Shown here piece by piece: positions 16,002 to 25,559 of a DNA stretch of 64,000 nucleotides. Source of the DNA: Pseudomonas flexibilis (lineage in GTDB: Bacteria > Pseudomonadota > Gammaproteobacteria > Pseudomonadales > Pseudomonadaceae); assembly GCF_000802425.1 (NCBI RefSeq), contig NZ_JRUD01000003.1, positions 202,828 to 266,827 of the forward strand, given 5' to 3'. Position 1 is the stretch's first letter; each line of letters opens with the position of its first letter. Under the pieces are notes generated by a model. The model was given only the letters and a program-made list of their open reading frames with translations, was not told the DNA's origin and searched no databases. Both the position numbers and the translations under genes were made by a program.

Positions 16002-17897
16002 TTGATTCGCAAGCCTGTTGATCGTCCGGCCGCCGGTGTGCTGCTGGGCGTCGTTTCGCTTTACCTTTCTCTTTCCTGTGTGTCCCTGGCGCTGGCCGCC
16101 GAGCCGCTGCTGCTGGCCGAGTCGGTGGTGACCGCCACCCGCACCGAGCAGGCGACGGTAGCGATCGCCTCCAGCAGCGTCATCACCCGCGAGGACATCG
16201 AGCGTCAGCAGCCGCGCGATGTGCCGGAGCTGCTGCGCAGCCTGGCCGGCGTCAACGTGTGGAGCAACGGCGGCAGGGGCAAGGCCACCACCGTGTCGCT
16301 GCGCGGCACCCACGACAAGCACCTGCTGGTGCTGGTCGACGGTATCAAGATCGGCTCCGCTACCTCCGGCAGCGCGGCGTTGCAGAACATCCCGGTCGAG
16401 CAGATCGAGCGCATCGAAGTGGTGCGCGGCCCGCGCTCCAGCCTGTATGGCTCGGAGGCCATGGGTGGGGTGATTCAGATCTTCACCCGCCAGGCCCGGG
16501 AAGTCGGGCTCACGCCGGGTTTCGCCGTCAGCGCCGGCAGCCGCTCCACCTACCGGGGTAGCGCCGGACTGCAGGGCAGCAACGGCCCGGGCTGGTTCAG
16601 CCTCGGGCTGGTGAGCGAGTCCACGGACGGCATCAACGCCCGCAGTTTCCGGCCGGCCGCGCCGGCCGCCTACGAGCCGGACGCCGACGGTTTCCGCGAA
16701 CACTCGGCGTCGCTGCGTGGCGGCTACCGCTTCGCCGGTGGGCTGGAGCTGGACGCCAGCTGGCTGCAGAGCGAAAACCGCAGCGAGTTCGACAGCCGCA
16801 ACACGCGCGGCACCTCCGGTTTCGACGCCTACAGCGAAGGCGATCTGCAGGTGCTGGGGTTGCGCGCGCGCTTCACGCCGCTGGCGGCCTGGAACGTCAC
16901 CCTGCAAGGCGGGCACAGCGAGGACCGCAGCGAGAACTTCCAGGACGACCGCCTGTACTCCCGCTTCGACACCCTGCGCGACAGCCTCGCCTGGCAGAAC
17001 GATATCCGCCTGGGCGCCGGTCAACTGCTCAGCCTGGGGCTGGACTACCAGCGCGACCGCATCGACACCACCAGCCGGTACGCCGAGGACTCGCGCTTCA
17101 ATCGCGGGGTGTTCGCGCAGTACCAGGCGCGCTTCGGCCGCCACGGCCTGCAGGCCGCGCTGCGCCACGACCGCGACGAGTTCTTCGGCGGTCACGGCAC
17201 CGGCAGCCTGGCCTGGCGCTATGCGCTCAGCGACGCGCTGAGCCTCAGCGCCTCTTACGGCACCGCCTTTCGCGCACCGACCTTCAACGATCTCTACTAC
17301 CCGGCCAGCGCGTCGACCGCCGGCAACCCGGATGTGCAGCCGGAAACCTCGCAGAGCTACGAGCTGGGCCTGGAAGGCGGCCAGGCGTGGGGCGAGTGGA
17401 GCCTGCATGCCTTCGAGAACCAGATCGACGATCTGATCGAGTGGCAGGGCCGCAGCCCGATGCGCCCAACCAACATCAGCAGTGCGCGGATACGCGGACT
17501 GGAGGCCGTTGCCGGCACCGAGCTGTGGGGCTGGCGGCTGACCGGCAACCTCACCCTGCTCGACCCCCGCGACCTCAGCTCGGAGAACCGCGGCCACCTG
17601 CTGCCGCGTCGCGCCAAGCGCAGCCTGAACCTGGACCTGGAGCGCCGCTTCGGCGCCTTCGGGGTGGGCGCCGGGGTGTTTGCCAACAGCTACCGCTTCG
17701 ATGCCGAGGAAAACAGCGACGACCAGCGCCTGCCCGGCTATGCGCTGGTCGACCTGCGCGCCGACTACCACCTCAGTGCCGAGTGGAAGGCGCAGGTGAA
17801 GGTCAGCAACCTGCTCGACCGCGACTACCAGACCGCCCAGACCTACGAGCAGCCGGGCCGTGCCGTGCTGTTCAGCGTGCGCTACCAGGCGCTTTGA
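16002..17897 (+). CDS. btuB: TonB-dependent cobalamin receptor (BtuB-type)
   Basis: The 631-residue outer-membrane receptor imports cobalamin or cobinamide. After a signal peptide (about 1-34, ending SLALAAEP) comes the TonB-box-like ESVVTATRTEQ, a plug domain (SLAGVNVWSNGGRGKATTV; VVRGPRSSLYGSEAMGGVI) and a beta barrel ending VLFSVRYQAL. I chose the TTG at 16002 because GGAG lies eight bases upstream and it leads directly into the signal peptide. The frame stays open upstream into the riboswitch, which cannot be coding. The B12 riboswitch and cob neighbours support the substrate. Confidence 0.85.
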   Translation: MIRKPVDRPAAGVLLGVVSLYLSLSCVSLALAAEPLLLAESVVTATRTEQATVAIASSSVITREDIERQQPRDVPELLRSLAGVNVWSNGGRGKATTVSLRGTHDKHLLVLVDGIKIGSATSGSAALQNIPVEQIERIEVVRGPRSSLYGSEAMGGVIQIFTRQAREVGLTPGFAVSAGSRSTYRGSAGLQGSNGPGWFSLGLVSESTDGINARSFRPAAPAAYEPDADGFREHSASLRGGYRFAGGLELDASWLQSENRSEFDSRNTRGTSGFDAYSEGDLQVLGLRARFTPLAAWNVTLQGGHSEDRSENFQDDRLYSRFDTLRDSLAWQNDIRLGAGQLLSLGLDYQRDRIDTTSRYAEDSRFNRGVFAQYQARFGRHGLQAALRHDRDEFFGGHGTGSLAWRYALSDALSLSASYGTAFRAPTFNDLYYPASASTAGNPDVQPETSQSYELGLEGGQAWGEWSLHAFENQIDDLIEWQGRSPMRPTNISSARIRGLEAVAGTELWGWRLTGNLTLLDPRDLSSENRGHLLPRRAKRSLNLDLERRFGAFGVGAGVFANSYRFDAEENSDDQRLPGYALVDLRADYHLSAEWKAQVKVSNLLDRDYQTAQTYEQPGRAVLFSVRYQAL

Positions 17898-17949
17898 CCC
17901 CATCCCAACCTGGCCCGGGTTTGCCGGGCCTTCAATAAGGAGTAGCGAG

Positions 17950-18522
17950 ATGCCCCATCTGTCGCCCCGTGTCCAACTCATCGTGGGCCTGGCCCTGGCC
18001 GCCTTGCTGGCCATGACCCGCGGTCACCACTTCGCCAGCGTGGAAAGCCTGCCCAGCGCCTCCTGGGCGGTGTTCTTCCTGGCTGGTGTGTTCGTGCGTT
18101 CGCGCTGGGCGTTCCCGGCGCTGTTTCTGGAAGCAGTGGCGCTGGACTTCGGCGCCCTGTGGAGCGGCACGGTGAGCGACTGGTGCCTCTCGCCGGCCTA
18201 CTGGATGCTGGTGCCGGCCTACGGCGCGCTGTGGTTCGGCGGCCGGCTGTTCGCCAGCCGCGCGCAGCGGGGCGTGCGGCAACTGCTGTGGCTGGCGCTG
18301 TGTGTGGCCGGTAGCGCCCTGGTCGCCCATCTGGTTTCCAGCGGCGGCTTCTACTACTTCTCCGGTCGCTACCCTGAGCCGACCTTCGCCGGGCTGATCG
18401 AGCGCCTGACGATCTACTACCCGCGCTACCTGTCCAGCCTGGCGATGTACGTCAGCTTCGCGGCGGTGCTCTTTGTGGCGCTGTCCACCGGCATGCGCGG
18501 CGTGGCGCGGCGGTCCGCATGA
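17950..18522 (+). CDS. B12-operon integral membrane protein, unassigned
   Basis: This 190-residue protein has five or six membrane segments (about 9-23, 39-62, 78-97, 108-126 and 158-180) and an AAGGAG ribosome site. Its position between the riboswitch-controlled receptor and cobO, with a four-base overlap into cobO, indicates a role in cobalamin or cobinamide uptake. The size and segment pattern resemble a substrate-binding membrane component of an energy-coupling transporter, but I cannot identify signature residues, so that is only a suggestion. Confidence 0.65.
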   Translation: MPHLSPRVQLIVGLALAALLAMTRGHHFASVESLPSASWAVFFLAGVFVRSRWAFPALFLEAVALDFGALWSGTVSDWCLSPAYWMLVPAYGALWFGGRLFASRAQRGVRQLLWLALCVAGSALVAHLVSSGGFYYFSGRYPEPTFAGLIERLTIYYPRYLSSLAMYVSFAAVLFVALSTGMRGVARRSA

Positions 18523-19133
18523 TGCGCGAGTCCGCCGAACGCGATGCCCGCCACCAGGCGCGCATGCAGCGCAAGAAGGCAGTGGTCGACGAGAAGATCG
18601 CCGCCGCCCGCGACGAGTACGGCCTGCTGCTGGTGCACACCGGCAACGGCAAGGGCAAGAGCAGCTCGGCCTTCGGCATGGTCGCCCGCGCCCTGGGTCA
18701 CGGGCTGAAGGTCGGCGTGGTGCAGTTCATCAAGGGTGCGGCGAGTACCGGCGAGGAGGCGTTCTTCCGGCGCTTCCCCGAACAGGTGCGCTACCACGTG
18801 ATGGGCGAGGGCTTCACCTGGGAAACCCAGGACCGCCAGCGCGACATCGCCCGGGCCGCTGAGGCCTGGGCGGTGGCCCGCGCGTTGCTGGCCGATCCGG
18901 ACATCGCCCTGGTGGTGCTCGATGAGCTGAACATCGCCCTCAAGTACGGCTACCTGGAACTGGACGCGGTGCTGGCCGACATCCAGGCGCGACCCGCGAT
19001 GCAGCACGTGGTGGTCACCGGGCGCGGCGCGCCGCCGGGGCTGGTCGAGGCCGCCGACACGGTGACCGAGATGGCGCTGGTCAAGCACGCCTTCCAGGCC
19101 GGGGTGAAGGCGCAGCAGGGGATCGAGTTTTGA
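18519..19133 (+). CDS. cobO: Cob(I)yrinic acid a,c-diamide adenosyltransferase
   Basis: The 204-residue CobO/BtuR-type enzyme attaches adenosyl to the cobalt of corrinoids using ATP. The P-loop variant GNGKGKSS lies at 42-49 after a basic N-terminal helix. Further family segments are VGVVQFIKGA, LVVLDELNIALKYGYL and HVVVTGRGAP. It begins inside the last codons of the membrane-protein gene and its stop overlaps the start of cobB, so the genes are translationally coupled. Confidence 0.95.
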   Translation: MMRESAERDARHQARMQRKKAVVDEKIAAARDEYGLLLVHTGNGKGKSSSAFGMVARALGHGLKVGVVQFIKGAASTGEEAFFRRFPEQVRYHVMGEGFTWETQDRQRDIARAAEAWAVARALLADPDIALVVLDELNIALKYGYLELDAVLADIQARPAMQHVVVTGRGAPPGLVEAADTVTEMALVKHAFQAGVKAQQGIEF

Positions 19134-20422
19134 ATGCCCGTCGCTGCCCGGCCCTGCTGATCGCCGCCCCCGCCTCGGGGCAAGGCAAGACCACCGTCAC
19201 CGCCGCGCTGGCGCGCCTGCATCGTCGCGCCGGCCGCCGCGTACGGGTGTTCAAGTGCGGGCCGGATTTCCTCGACCCGATGATCCACGAGCGCGCCAGC
19301 GGCGCGCCGGTCTACCAGCTCGACCTGTGGATGGTCGGCGAAGCGGAGTCGCGGCGTCTGCTCTGGGAGGCGGCCGGCGAGGCCGATCTGATCCTCATCG
19401 AGGGGGTGATGGGCCTGTTCGACGGCGCGCCCTCGGCCGCCGACCTGGCGCGGCGTTTCGGCGTGCCGGTGCTGGCGGTGATCGATGGCAGCGCCATGGC
19501 GCAGACCTTCGGCGCGCTGGCCCACGGCCTGGCCAGCTTCCAGCCGGACCTGCCGTTCGCCGGGGTGCTGGCCAACCGGATCGGCAGCCCGCGCCACGCC
19601 GAGATCCTGCGCGACAGCCTGCCGGCCGGGCTCACCTGGTACGGCGCGCTGCCGCGCAGTGCCGCGCTGGAGCTGCCCAGCCGCCACCTCGGGCTGGTGC
19701 AGGCGGCGGAGCTGGCCGATCTGGACCAGCGCCTGGACGCCGCTGCCGAGGCCATCGCCGCCACCGCCGGGGCGCAATTGCCCGCGCCGGTGGTGTTCGT
19801 CGCGCCGGTCACGCAGGCGCTGGAGCCCCTGCTGGCCGGGGTGCGTATCGGCGTGGCGCGCGACGCCGCCTTCGGCTTCCTCTACCAGGCGAACCTCGAT
19901 CTGCTGCGCGCGCTGGGCGCCGAGCTGGCGTTTTTCTCGCCGCTGGCTGACGCCACGCTGCCGGCGGTGGACAGCCTGTACCTGCCTGGCGGCTACCCCG
20001 AACTGCACCTGGCGCAACTGGCCGGCAACCCCAGCATGCTGGACGCCATCCGCGCCCACCACGCGGCCGGCAAGCCGATCCTCGCCGAGTGCGGCGGCAT
20101 GCTCTACCTGCTCGAACGGCTGACCGACCGGCACGGCGCCAGCGCCAGGCTGGCCGGCCTGCTGCCAGGCCAGGCGACCCTGCAGCCGAAACTGGCGGCA
20201 CTGGCCCTGCAGGCGGCGGCGCTGCCGGAGGGCACCTTGCGCGGGCACACCTTCCATCACTCCGTGCTGGATTGCGCGCTGGCGCCGCTGGCGCGCGGCG
20301 AGTGCCCGAACTACCGGCGCACCGCCGAGGCGGTCTATCGCCTCGGCCGGCTGACCGCCTCCTACATCCACTTCTACCTGCCGTCCGACCCGCAGGCGGC
20401 AGCCGGGTTGCTGCGGCCATGA
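19130..20422 (+). CDS. cobB: Cobyrinate a,c-diamide synthase
   Basis: The 430-residue glutamine-dependent amidotransferase amidates the a and c side chains of (hydrogeno)byrinate. An N-terminal ATPase has [11 protein letters not shown] (13-23) and [13 protein letters not shown]. The C-terminal class I glutaminase has [10 protein letters not shown] and the nucleophile Cys in [10 protein letters not shown], with a late His near GHTFHHS. The start is TTG, overlapping the cobO stop; no ATG is close. It corresponds to P. aeruginosa PA1273 by order. Confidence 0.93.
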   Translation: MNARRCPALLIAAPASGQGKTTVTAALARLHRRAGRRVRVFKCGPDFLDPMIHERASGAPVYQLDLWMVGEAESRRLLWEAAGEADLILIEGVMGLFDGAPSAADLARRFGVPVLAVIDGSAMAQTFGALAHGLASFQPDLPFAGVLANRIGSPRHAEILRDSLPAGLTWYGALPRSAALELPSRHLGLVQAAELADLDQRLDAAAEAIAATAGAQLPAPVVFVAPVTQALEPLLAGVRIGVARDAAFGFLYQANLDLLRALGAELAFFSPLADATLPAVDSLYLPGGYPELHLAQLAGNPSMLDAIRAHHAAGKPILAECGGMLYLLERLTDRHGASARLAGLLPGQATLQPKLAALALQAAALPEGTLRGHTFHHSVLDCALAPLARGECPNYRRTAEAVYRLGRLTASYIHFYLPSDPQAAAGLLRP

Positions 20423-21327
20423 GCCTGCTGCTCGGCGCGCTGGCCGGGGTGGCGCTGGATGCCCGCTTCGGCGAGGTGCGGCGCTGGCATCCGCTGGTGG
20501 GCTTCGGCCGGCTGGCGCAGCGGCTGGAAGGCCGGCTGAACGGCGCGGACGGGCGCGGCGGGCGGGTACTCGGGGTGCTCGGCTGGTGCCTGGCGGTGCT
20601 GCCGCCGGTGCTGCTGGCCGGCTGGCTCGGTACGCGGTTCGGCGGGTGGTGGGATGCGCTGGCGCTGTATTTCGCCCTCGGCCTGAACAGCCTGGCGCAG
20701 CACGCCCTGCCGGTGGCGCAGGCACTGCGCCTGGGACAGCTGGACGAGGCGCGGCGGCGGGTCGGCTACCTGGTCAGCCGCGACACTACCCAACTGGACG
20801 CCGCCGGCGTGGCCCGCGCTGGCACCGAGTCGGTGCTGGAGAACGGTTCGGACGCGGTATTCGCCGCGCTGTTCTGGTTCCTGGTCGGCGGTGCGCCGGG
20901 GGTGGTGCTCTACCGGCTGGCCAACACCCTGGACGCCATGTGGGGCTATCGCACCGCGCGCCTGCGGCGTTTCGGCTGGGCGGCGGCGCGCATCGACGAT
21001 GCGCTCAACTACGTGCCGGCACGGCTAGTGGCGATCACCTATGCGCTGCTCGGTGACACCCGCCGGGCGCTGCGCTGCTGGCGCCGTCAGGCGCCGCAGT
21101 GGGACAGCCCCAACGCCGGCCCGGTGATGGCCGCCGGCGCCGGTGCGCTGGGCGTCAGCCTGGGCGGCGCGGCGAGCTACCACGGGTGCGAGGAACAACG
21201 CCCACGCCTCGGCGAGGGGCCGCCGGCGCGGGCGCGAGACATCGAACGTGCGCTGAACCGCGTCTACGCCGGGGTGCTGCTGTGGCTGGCGCTGCTGTTG
21301 GCCGTCGGAGGCGTGCTCCATGCTTGA
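20419..21327 (+). CDS. cobD: Cobalamin biosynthesis protein CobD (CbiB family)
   Basis: This 302-residue membrane protein joins the aminopropanol arm to cobyric acid to make adenosylcobinamide (phosphate). Family segments seen are [19 protein letters not shown] at the N-terminus, [37 protein letters not shown], and [16 protein letters not shown] 20419 overlaps the cobB stop. The bluB-type gene that lies between cobB and cobD in P. aeruginosa is absent. Confidence 0.93.
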   Translation: MSLLLGALAGVALDARFGEVRRWHPLVGFGRLAQRLEGRLNGADGRGGRVLGVLGWCLAVLPPVLLAGWLGTRFGGWWDALALYFALGLNSLAQHALPVAQALRLGQLDEARRRVGYLVSRDTTQLDAAGVARAGTESVLENGSDAVFAALFWFLVGGAPGVVLYRLANTLDAMWGYRTARLRRFGWAAARIDDALNYVPARLVAITYALLGDTRRALRCWRRQAPQWDSPNAGPVMAAGAGALGVSLGGAASYHGCEEQRPRLGEGPPARARDIERALNRVYAGVLLWLALLLAVGGVLHA

Positions 21328-22312
21328 GCACGGCGGACGGCTGCGCCAGGCCGCGCGGCACCATGGCATTCCGCTGGCGGACTGGCTGGACCTGTCCACC
21401 GGACTGGCGCCGCAGGCCTGGCCGCTGGGCGAGCTGCCGGTCGACGCCTGGGCGCGCCTGCCGGAGGACGACGACGGCCTGGCGGAGACCGCCGCCGCCT
21501 GTTACGGCGCCGCGCGCGCCCTGCCGGTGGCCGGCAGCCAGGCGGCCATCCAGGCGCTGCCGGGCCTGCGCGCCGCGTGCCGGGTCGGCGTGCTCGAACC
21601 CTGCTACGGCGAACATGCCCACGCCTGGACCGGGCACGATCTGCACCGGCTCGCCGCCGAGGACATCGAGGCCCGCCTCGACGCACTGGAAGTGCTGGTG
21701 CTGGCCAATCCCAACAACCCCAGCGGCCAGGTGTTCGCCCCGGCGCAGCTGCTCGACTGGCACGCGCGACTGGCGAAGCGAGGCGGCTGGCTGCTGGTCG
21801 ACGAGGCGTTCGTCGACTGCACGCCGGAGCTGAGCCTGGCCGCCCACAGCCAGCGGCCGGGGCTGATCGTGCTGCGCTCGTTCGGCAAGTTCTTCGGCCT
21901 AGCCGGCATTCGCCTCGGCTTCGTGCTGGCCGAGGCGACCCTGCTGGACCGCCTGCGGGCGCGGCTCGGCCCCTGGACGGTCAGCGGCCCGGCGCGGGTG
22001 CTGGGCGTGCAGGCACTCGACGCGGCGCAGGCCGATGCGCGCCGGCAGCGGGCCGCCGCGTTGCGCGCGCAGGGCGACCGGCTGGCGGCGTTGCTTGGCC
22101 ACCACGGCTGGCCGCCGAGTGGCGGCTGCGCGCTGTTCCAGTGGGTCCGCACGGCGCGCGCTGCGAAACTGCACGCGTTTCTGGCCCGGCGGGGCATTCT
22201 CGTTCGCCACTTCGCTCAACCGGCCAGCCTGCGTTTCGGCCTGCCGCCCGACGAGCCCGGCTGGCAACGCCTCGAAACCGCCTTGAAGGAGTTCTCCCGA
22301 TGCCCACCCTGA
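21320..22312 (+). CDS. cobC: Threonine-phosphate decarboxylase
   Basis: The 330-residue PLP-dependent enzyme of the fold-type I aminotransferase family makes aminopropanol phosphate for the nucleotide loop. It has [13 protein letters not shown], the Asp motif LLVDEAFVD, and the PLP-lysine segment [16 protein letters not shown]. It starts eight bases inside cobD and ends inside cobQ. Length is usual for CobC/CobD-type decarboxylases. Confidence 0.92.
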   Translation: MLEHGGRLRQAARHHGIPLADWLDLSTGLAPQAWPLGELPVDAWARLPEDDDGLAETAAACYGAARALPVAGSQAAIQALPGLRAACRVGVLEPCYGEHAHAWTGHDLHRLAAEDIEARLDALEVLVLANPNNPSGQVFAPAQLLDWHARLAKRGGWLLVDEAFVDCTPELSLAAHSQRPGLIVLRSFGKFFGLAGIRLGFVLAEATLLDRLRARLGPWTVSGPARVLGVQALDAAQADARRQRAAALRAQGDRLAALLGHHGWPPSGGCALFQWVRTARAAKLHAFLARRGILVRHFAQPASLRFGLPPDEPGWQRLETALKEFSRCPP

Positions 22313-23760
22313 TGGTGCAGGGCACCACGTCCGATGCCGGCAAAAGCACCCTGGTGACCGCATTGTGCCGCTGGCTGGCGCGCCAGGGCGTGGCGGTGGC
22401 GCCGTTCAAGCCACAGAACATGGCGCTCAACAGCGCGGTGACCGTCGACGGTGGCGAGATAGGCCGCGCCCAGGCGGTGCAGGCCCAGGCCTGTGGGCTG
22501 GCGCCGCACAGCGACATGAACCCGGTGCTGCTCAAGCCCACCACCGACATGGGCGCGCAGGTGATCATCCACGGCCGCGCGGTGGGCAACATGCACGCGG
22601 TGGCCTACCACGACTACAAGCGTATCGCCCGCCAGGCGGTGCTGGCGTCACACCGCCGGCTGTGCGACGCCTACCCGGTGGTGTTGGTGGAGGGGGCGGG
22701 CTCGCCGGCGGAAATCAACCTGCGCGCCGGCGACATCGCCAACATGGGGTTCGCCGAGGCGGTGGACTGCCCGGTGATCCTGGTCGCCGACATCGACCGC
22801 GGCGGGGTGTTCGCCCATCTGGTCGGCACCCTGGCGCTGCTTTCGCCGGGCGAGCAGGCGCGCGTGCAGGGCTTCGTCATCAACCGCTTTCGCGGCGACC
22901 TCGGCCTGCTGCAACCGGGCCTGGACTGGCTGGAGCGGCACACCGGCAAACCGGTGCTGGGCGTGCTGCCGTACCTGATGGATCTGCACCTGGAAGCCGA
23001 GGACGCGGTGGACGCACGCCAGGCCGACAAGGCCGAGGAGCCGCTGCGCGTGGTGGTGCCGGCGCTGCCGCGCCTGAGCAACCACACCGATGTCGACCCG
23101 CTGCGCCTGCACCCGCAGGTGGACGTGCGCTTCGTCGGTCCCGGCCAGCCGATCCCGCCGGCCGACCTGATGATCCTCCCCGGCTCGAAGAGCGTACGCG
23201 CCGACCTGGCGTTCCTGCGCGCCCACGGCTGGGAGGCGGCGATCCAGCGCCACCTGCGCTACGGCGGCAAGCTGCTGGGCATCTGCGGCGGCCTGCAGAT
23301 GCTTGGCACGCGCATCGACGACCCGTTGGGCCTGGAAGGGGAGCCAGGTTCCAGCGCCGGCCTCGGCCTGCTGGACTTCGCCACGGTGCTGGAGGCGGAC
23401 AAGCAGTTGCGCAACGTGCGCGGCGTGCTGGCGCTGGAACAGGCTGAAATCACGGGCTACGAAATCCATGCCGGGGTCAGCCACGGCCCGGCGCTACGGC
23501 GGCCGGCCGTGCGGCTGGACGACGGCCGCCCGGACGGTGCGCTGAGCGCCGACGGGCAGATCATGGCCACCTACCTGCACGGCCTGTTCGAGCAGCCAGC
23601 GGCCTGTGCTGCGCTGCTGCGCTGGGCCGGGCTGTCTCAGGTGCAGGCGGTGGATTACCCGGCGCTGCGCGAGCGCGATATCGAGCGCCTGGCCGATCTG
23701 GTCGAGGCGCACCTGGACACCGACCGGCTGCGGGCGCTGTGTGGGTTGAGGCATGTGTAG
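22300..23760 (+). CDS. cobQ: Adenosylcobyric acid synthase
   Basis: The 486-residue amidotransferase adds amides at positions b, d, e and g of the corrin ring. It has an ATPase domain with [13 protein letters not shown] (7-19), [12 protein letters not shown] and [15 protein letters not shown]. The C-terminal glutaminase has Cys in [12 protein letters not shown] and the late His in YLHGLFE. The ATG at 22300 has AAGGAG eight bases upstream and overlaps cobC by 13 bases. It is full length for the family. Confidence 0.95.
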   Translation: MPTLMVQGTTSDAGKSTLVTALCRWLARQGVAVAPFKPQNMALNSAVTVDGGEIGRAQAVQAQACGLAPHSDMNPVLLKPTTDMGAQVIIHGRAVGNMHAVAYHDYKRIARQAVLASHRRLCDAYPVVLVEGAGSPAEINLRAGDIANMGFAEAVDCPVILVADIDRGGVFAHLVGTLALLSPGEQARVQGFVINRFRGDLGLLQPGLDWLERHTGKPVLGVLPYLMDLHLEAEDAVDARQADKAEEPLRVVVPALPRLSNHTDVDPLRLHPQVDVRFVGPGQPIPPADLMILPGSKSVRADLAFLRAHGWEAAIQRHLRYGGKLLGICGGLQMLGTRIDDPLGLEGEPGSSAGLGLLDFATVLEADKQLRNVRGVLALEQAEITGYEIHAGVSHGPALRRPAVRLDDGRPDGALSADGQIMATYLHGLFEQPAACAALLRWAGLSQVQAVDYPALRERDIERLADLVEAHLDTDRLRALCGLRHV

Positions 23761-23785
23761 CGTGAGGAAACGAACCGGAATTCAA

Positions 23786-23815
23786 GGTGGAAAAGACCTG
23801 CGGTCGTTTTCCACC
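23786..23815 (+). other. Hairpin between cobQ and cobP
   Basis: GGTGGAAAAGACC (23786-23798) pairs with GGTCGTTTTCCACC (23802-23815), with one bulged G and a TGC loop. It occupies the only real gap in the cob operon (89 bases) and lies 34 bases before the cobP start. No T-tract follows. It may be a REP-like dyad or an mRNA-processing or stability site. Confidence 0.6.
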
Positions 23816-23849
23816 CAGCCCAGGATTTCACCCATCGAGAGGCTTGACG

Positions 23850-24365
23850 ATGCTTGAACTGATTCTCGGCGGCGCCCGCTCCGGCAAGAGTCGGCTGGCC
23901 GAACAGCGCGCCGCCGGCAGCGGCCTGGCCGTGACCTACGTCGCCACCGGCCAGACGCTGGACGGCGAGATGGCCGCGCGCGTCGCCCATCATCGCGCGC
24001 GCCGGCCGGAGCACTGGGGGCTGGTGGAGGAGCCGCTGGCGCTGGCCCGGGTGCTGCGCGAGCAGGCGGCGCCGGACGGCTGCCTGCTGGTCGACTGCCT
24101 GACCCTGTGGCTCACCAATCTGCTGATGCTGGACGACCCTGCGCGCCTGGCCGTCGAGCGCCAGGCGTTGCTGGAAACCCTGCCGGAGCTGCCGGGGCGG
24201 ATCATCCTGGTCAGCAACGAAACCGGCCTGGGGGTGGTGCCGCTGGGCGAACTGACCCGCCGCTACGTCGACGAGGCCGGCTGGCTGCACCAGGCGCTGG
24301 CCGCCGCCTGCCAGCGCGTCACCTTCACGGTGGCCGGTCTGCCGATGGAGCTCAAGGGCGACTGA
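23850..24365 (+). CDS. cobP: Adenosylcobinamide kinase / cobinamide-phosphate guanylyltransferase
   Basis: The 171-residue bifunctional enzyme phosphorylates adenosylcobinamide and adds GMP. It has the P-loop GGARSGKS (7-14), the YVATGQ segment, the guanylylated-His region ARVAHHRARRP and LLVDCLTLWLTNLL. ATG 23850 follows GAGAGG. It is the last cob gene here; cobalamin synthase and phosphoribosyltransferase genes do not follow, unlike in P. aeruginosa. Confidence 0.93.
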   Translation: MLELILGGARSGKSRLAEQRAAGSGLAVTYVATGQTLDGEMAARVAHHRARRPEHWGLVEEPLALARVLREQAAPDGCLLVDCLTLWLTNLLMLDDPARLAVERQALLETLPELPGRIILVSNETGLGVVPLGELTRRYVDEAGWLHQALAAACQRVTFTVAGLPMELKGD

Positions 24366-24451
24366 AAGTGTGCCGCTGACAGCAAAACCGGCCGTCAGAC
24401 ACCAAGCACTGATTATAAAGTGCCATCATCCTCTCTAAGATGCATACCCGT

Positions 24452-24470
24452 CGCGGCCGGACCGGCCGCG
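24452..24470. other. Short palindrome before DUF898 gene
   Basis: CGCGGCCGG and CCGGCCGCG flank a single A. It lies 51 bases before the DUF898 start, in the leader. It could be a terminator remnant of the cob operon or a leader structure; no T-tract is present. Confidence 0.4.
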
Positions 24471-24521
24471 TACCCAGCCCCGAAGGGCTTCTCTACCCAC
24501 GATTTCTAAGGAGAACGACAG

Positions 24522-25559
24522 ATGTCGGACGCAGTGGCAGCGCCGCAGGACGCACGGATCGAGGGCGCAACCGCCCGCCGGCAGGCGCGCAACCTGCCTT
24601 TTCAATTCAATGGCAACGGATTCGAGTTCTTCCGCATCTGGATCGTCAACATCCTGCTGTCCATCGTCACCCTGGGCATCTATTCGGCCTGGGCCAAGGT
24701 GCGCACCCAGCGCTACTTCTACGGCAACACCCGGCTGGATGACAGCAGCTTCGAGTACCTGGCCAATCCGGTGGCGATCCTCAAGGGCCGCGTGATCGCC
24801 TTCGCCTGCCTGGTGGCCTACAGCGTGGCGAACCAGGTGTCGGTGACCCTCGGCCTGGTGGCGCTGGCGCTGTTCCTGCTGGCGCTACCGTGGATGCTGG
24901 TGCGCGGCCTGAGCTTCCGTAACCACAACAGCGCCTGGCGCGGAGTGCGTTTCGGCTTCGATGGCACCTACGGTGGCGCGGCGATGGCCTTCGTGGTCTG
25001 GCCGCTGCTGGGCGCGCTGACCCTGGGCCTGCTGATTCCGCTGGCCGTGCATCGCCAGCAGCGCTTCATCGCCGACAACAGCCGCTTCGGCACCACGCGC
25101 TTCGAGCTGAAAGTGGGCGTCGGCCCCTTCTACATGGCGTTCCTGGTGGTGCTGGCCATCGCCATCATCGGCGGCCTGCTGGGCGTTCTGCTGGGCACCG
25201 CCGTGCCACTGCTGATGCCGGTGCTGATGACGGCGGCCTACCTGGTGCTGTTCGCCTTCATCAGCGTGCGCCTGACCAACCTGACCTACGGCAACCTGCA
25301 TCTGGGCGCCAATCGCCTGCAGTCGCGCTATGACCTGGGCAGCTACCTGCTGCTGATGCTCGGCAACCTGCTCGGCCTGGTGCTGACCCTCGGCCTGTTC
25401 TACCCGTGGGCCAAGGTGCGCAACGCCCGCTACGCAGCCGAGCACATGAGCCTGCAGGCGGGTGATGACCTGGAAGGCTTCGTTGCCGCGCGTCAGCAGG
25501 AAGTCTCGTCGCTGGGCGGCGAGATGGGCGAGCTGTTCGACGTGGGCGTCGGCCTGTGA
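24522..25559 (+). CDS. DUF898 (YjgN family) membrane protein
   Basis: The 345-residue protein is a YjgN/DUF898 member with internal duplication. Two related modules each contain a FxxNGNGFEFFRIWIVN- or YDLGSYLLLMLGN-like entry and a FYPWAKVRxxRY motif (YSAWAKVRTQRYF near 58-70; YPWAKVRNARYAAEH near 290-304). Seven or eight membrane segments are expected. Function is unknown. The strong AAGGAG site precedes ATG 24522. Its stop overlaps the GTG of the M48 peptidase, so the two are probably one functional unit. Confidence 0.85.
   Translation: MSDAVAAPQDARIEGATARRQARNLPFQFNGNGFEFFRIWIVNILLSIVTLGIYSAWAKVRTQRYFYGNTRLDDSSFEYLANPVAILKGRVIAFACLVAYSVANQVSVTLGLVALALFLLALPWMLVRGLSFRNHNSAWRGVRFGFDGTYGGAAMAFVVWPLLGALTLGLLIPLAVHRQQRFIADNSRFGTTRFELKVGVGPFYMAFLVVLAIAIIGGLLGVLLGTAVPLLMPVLMTAAYLVLFAFISVRLTNLTYGNLHLGANRLQSRYDLGSYLLLMLGNLLGLVLTLGLFYPWAKVRNARYAAEHMSLQAGDDLEGFVAARQQEVSSLGGEMGELFDVGVGL

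Noticed and set aside
14997..18014. Minus-strand open frame of about 1,000 codons
   Set aside because: Only its C-terminal 180 codons look like protein (the chalcone-isomerase-like gene). The rest is antisense to the B12 riboswitch and the TonB-dependent receptor and has biased composition.
18950..20725. Minus-strand open frame of about 590 codons across cobO-cobB-cobD
   Set aside because: It is antisense to clear cob genes, is Arg/Gln/Pro-rich without motifs and has no ribosome site; it results from high GC at third positions.
21577..23760. Extended in-frame upstream region of cobQ
   Set aside because: The upstream part is out-of-frame reading of cobC; the real cobQ start with AAGGAG is at 22300.
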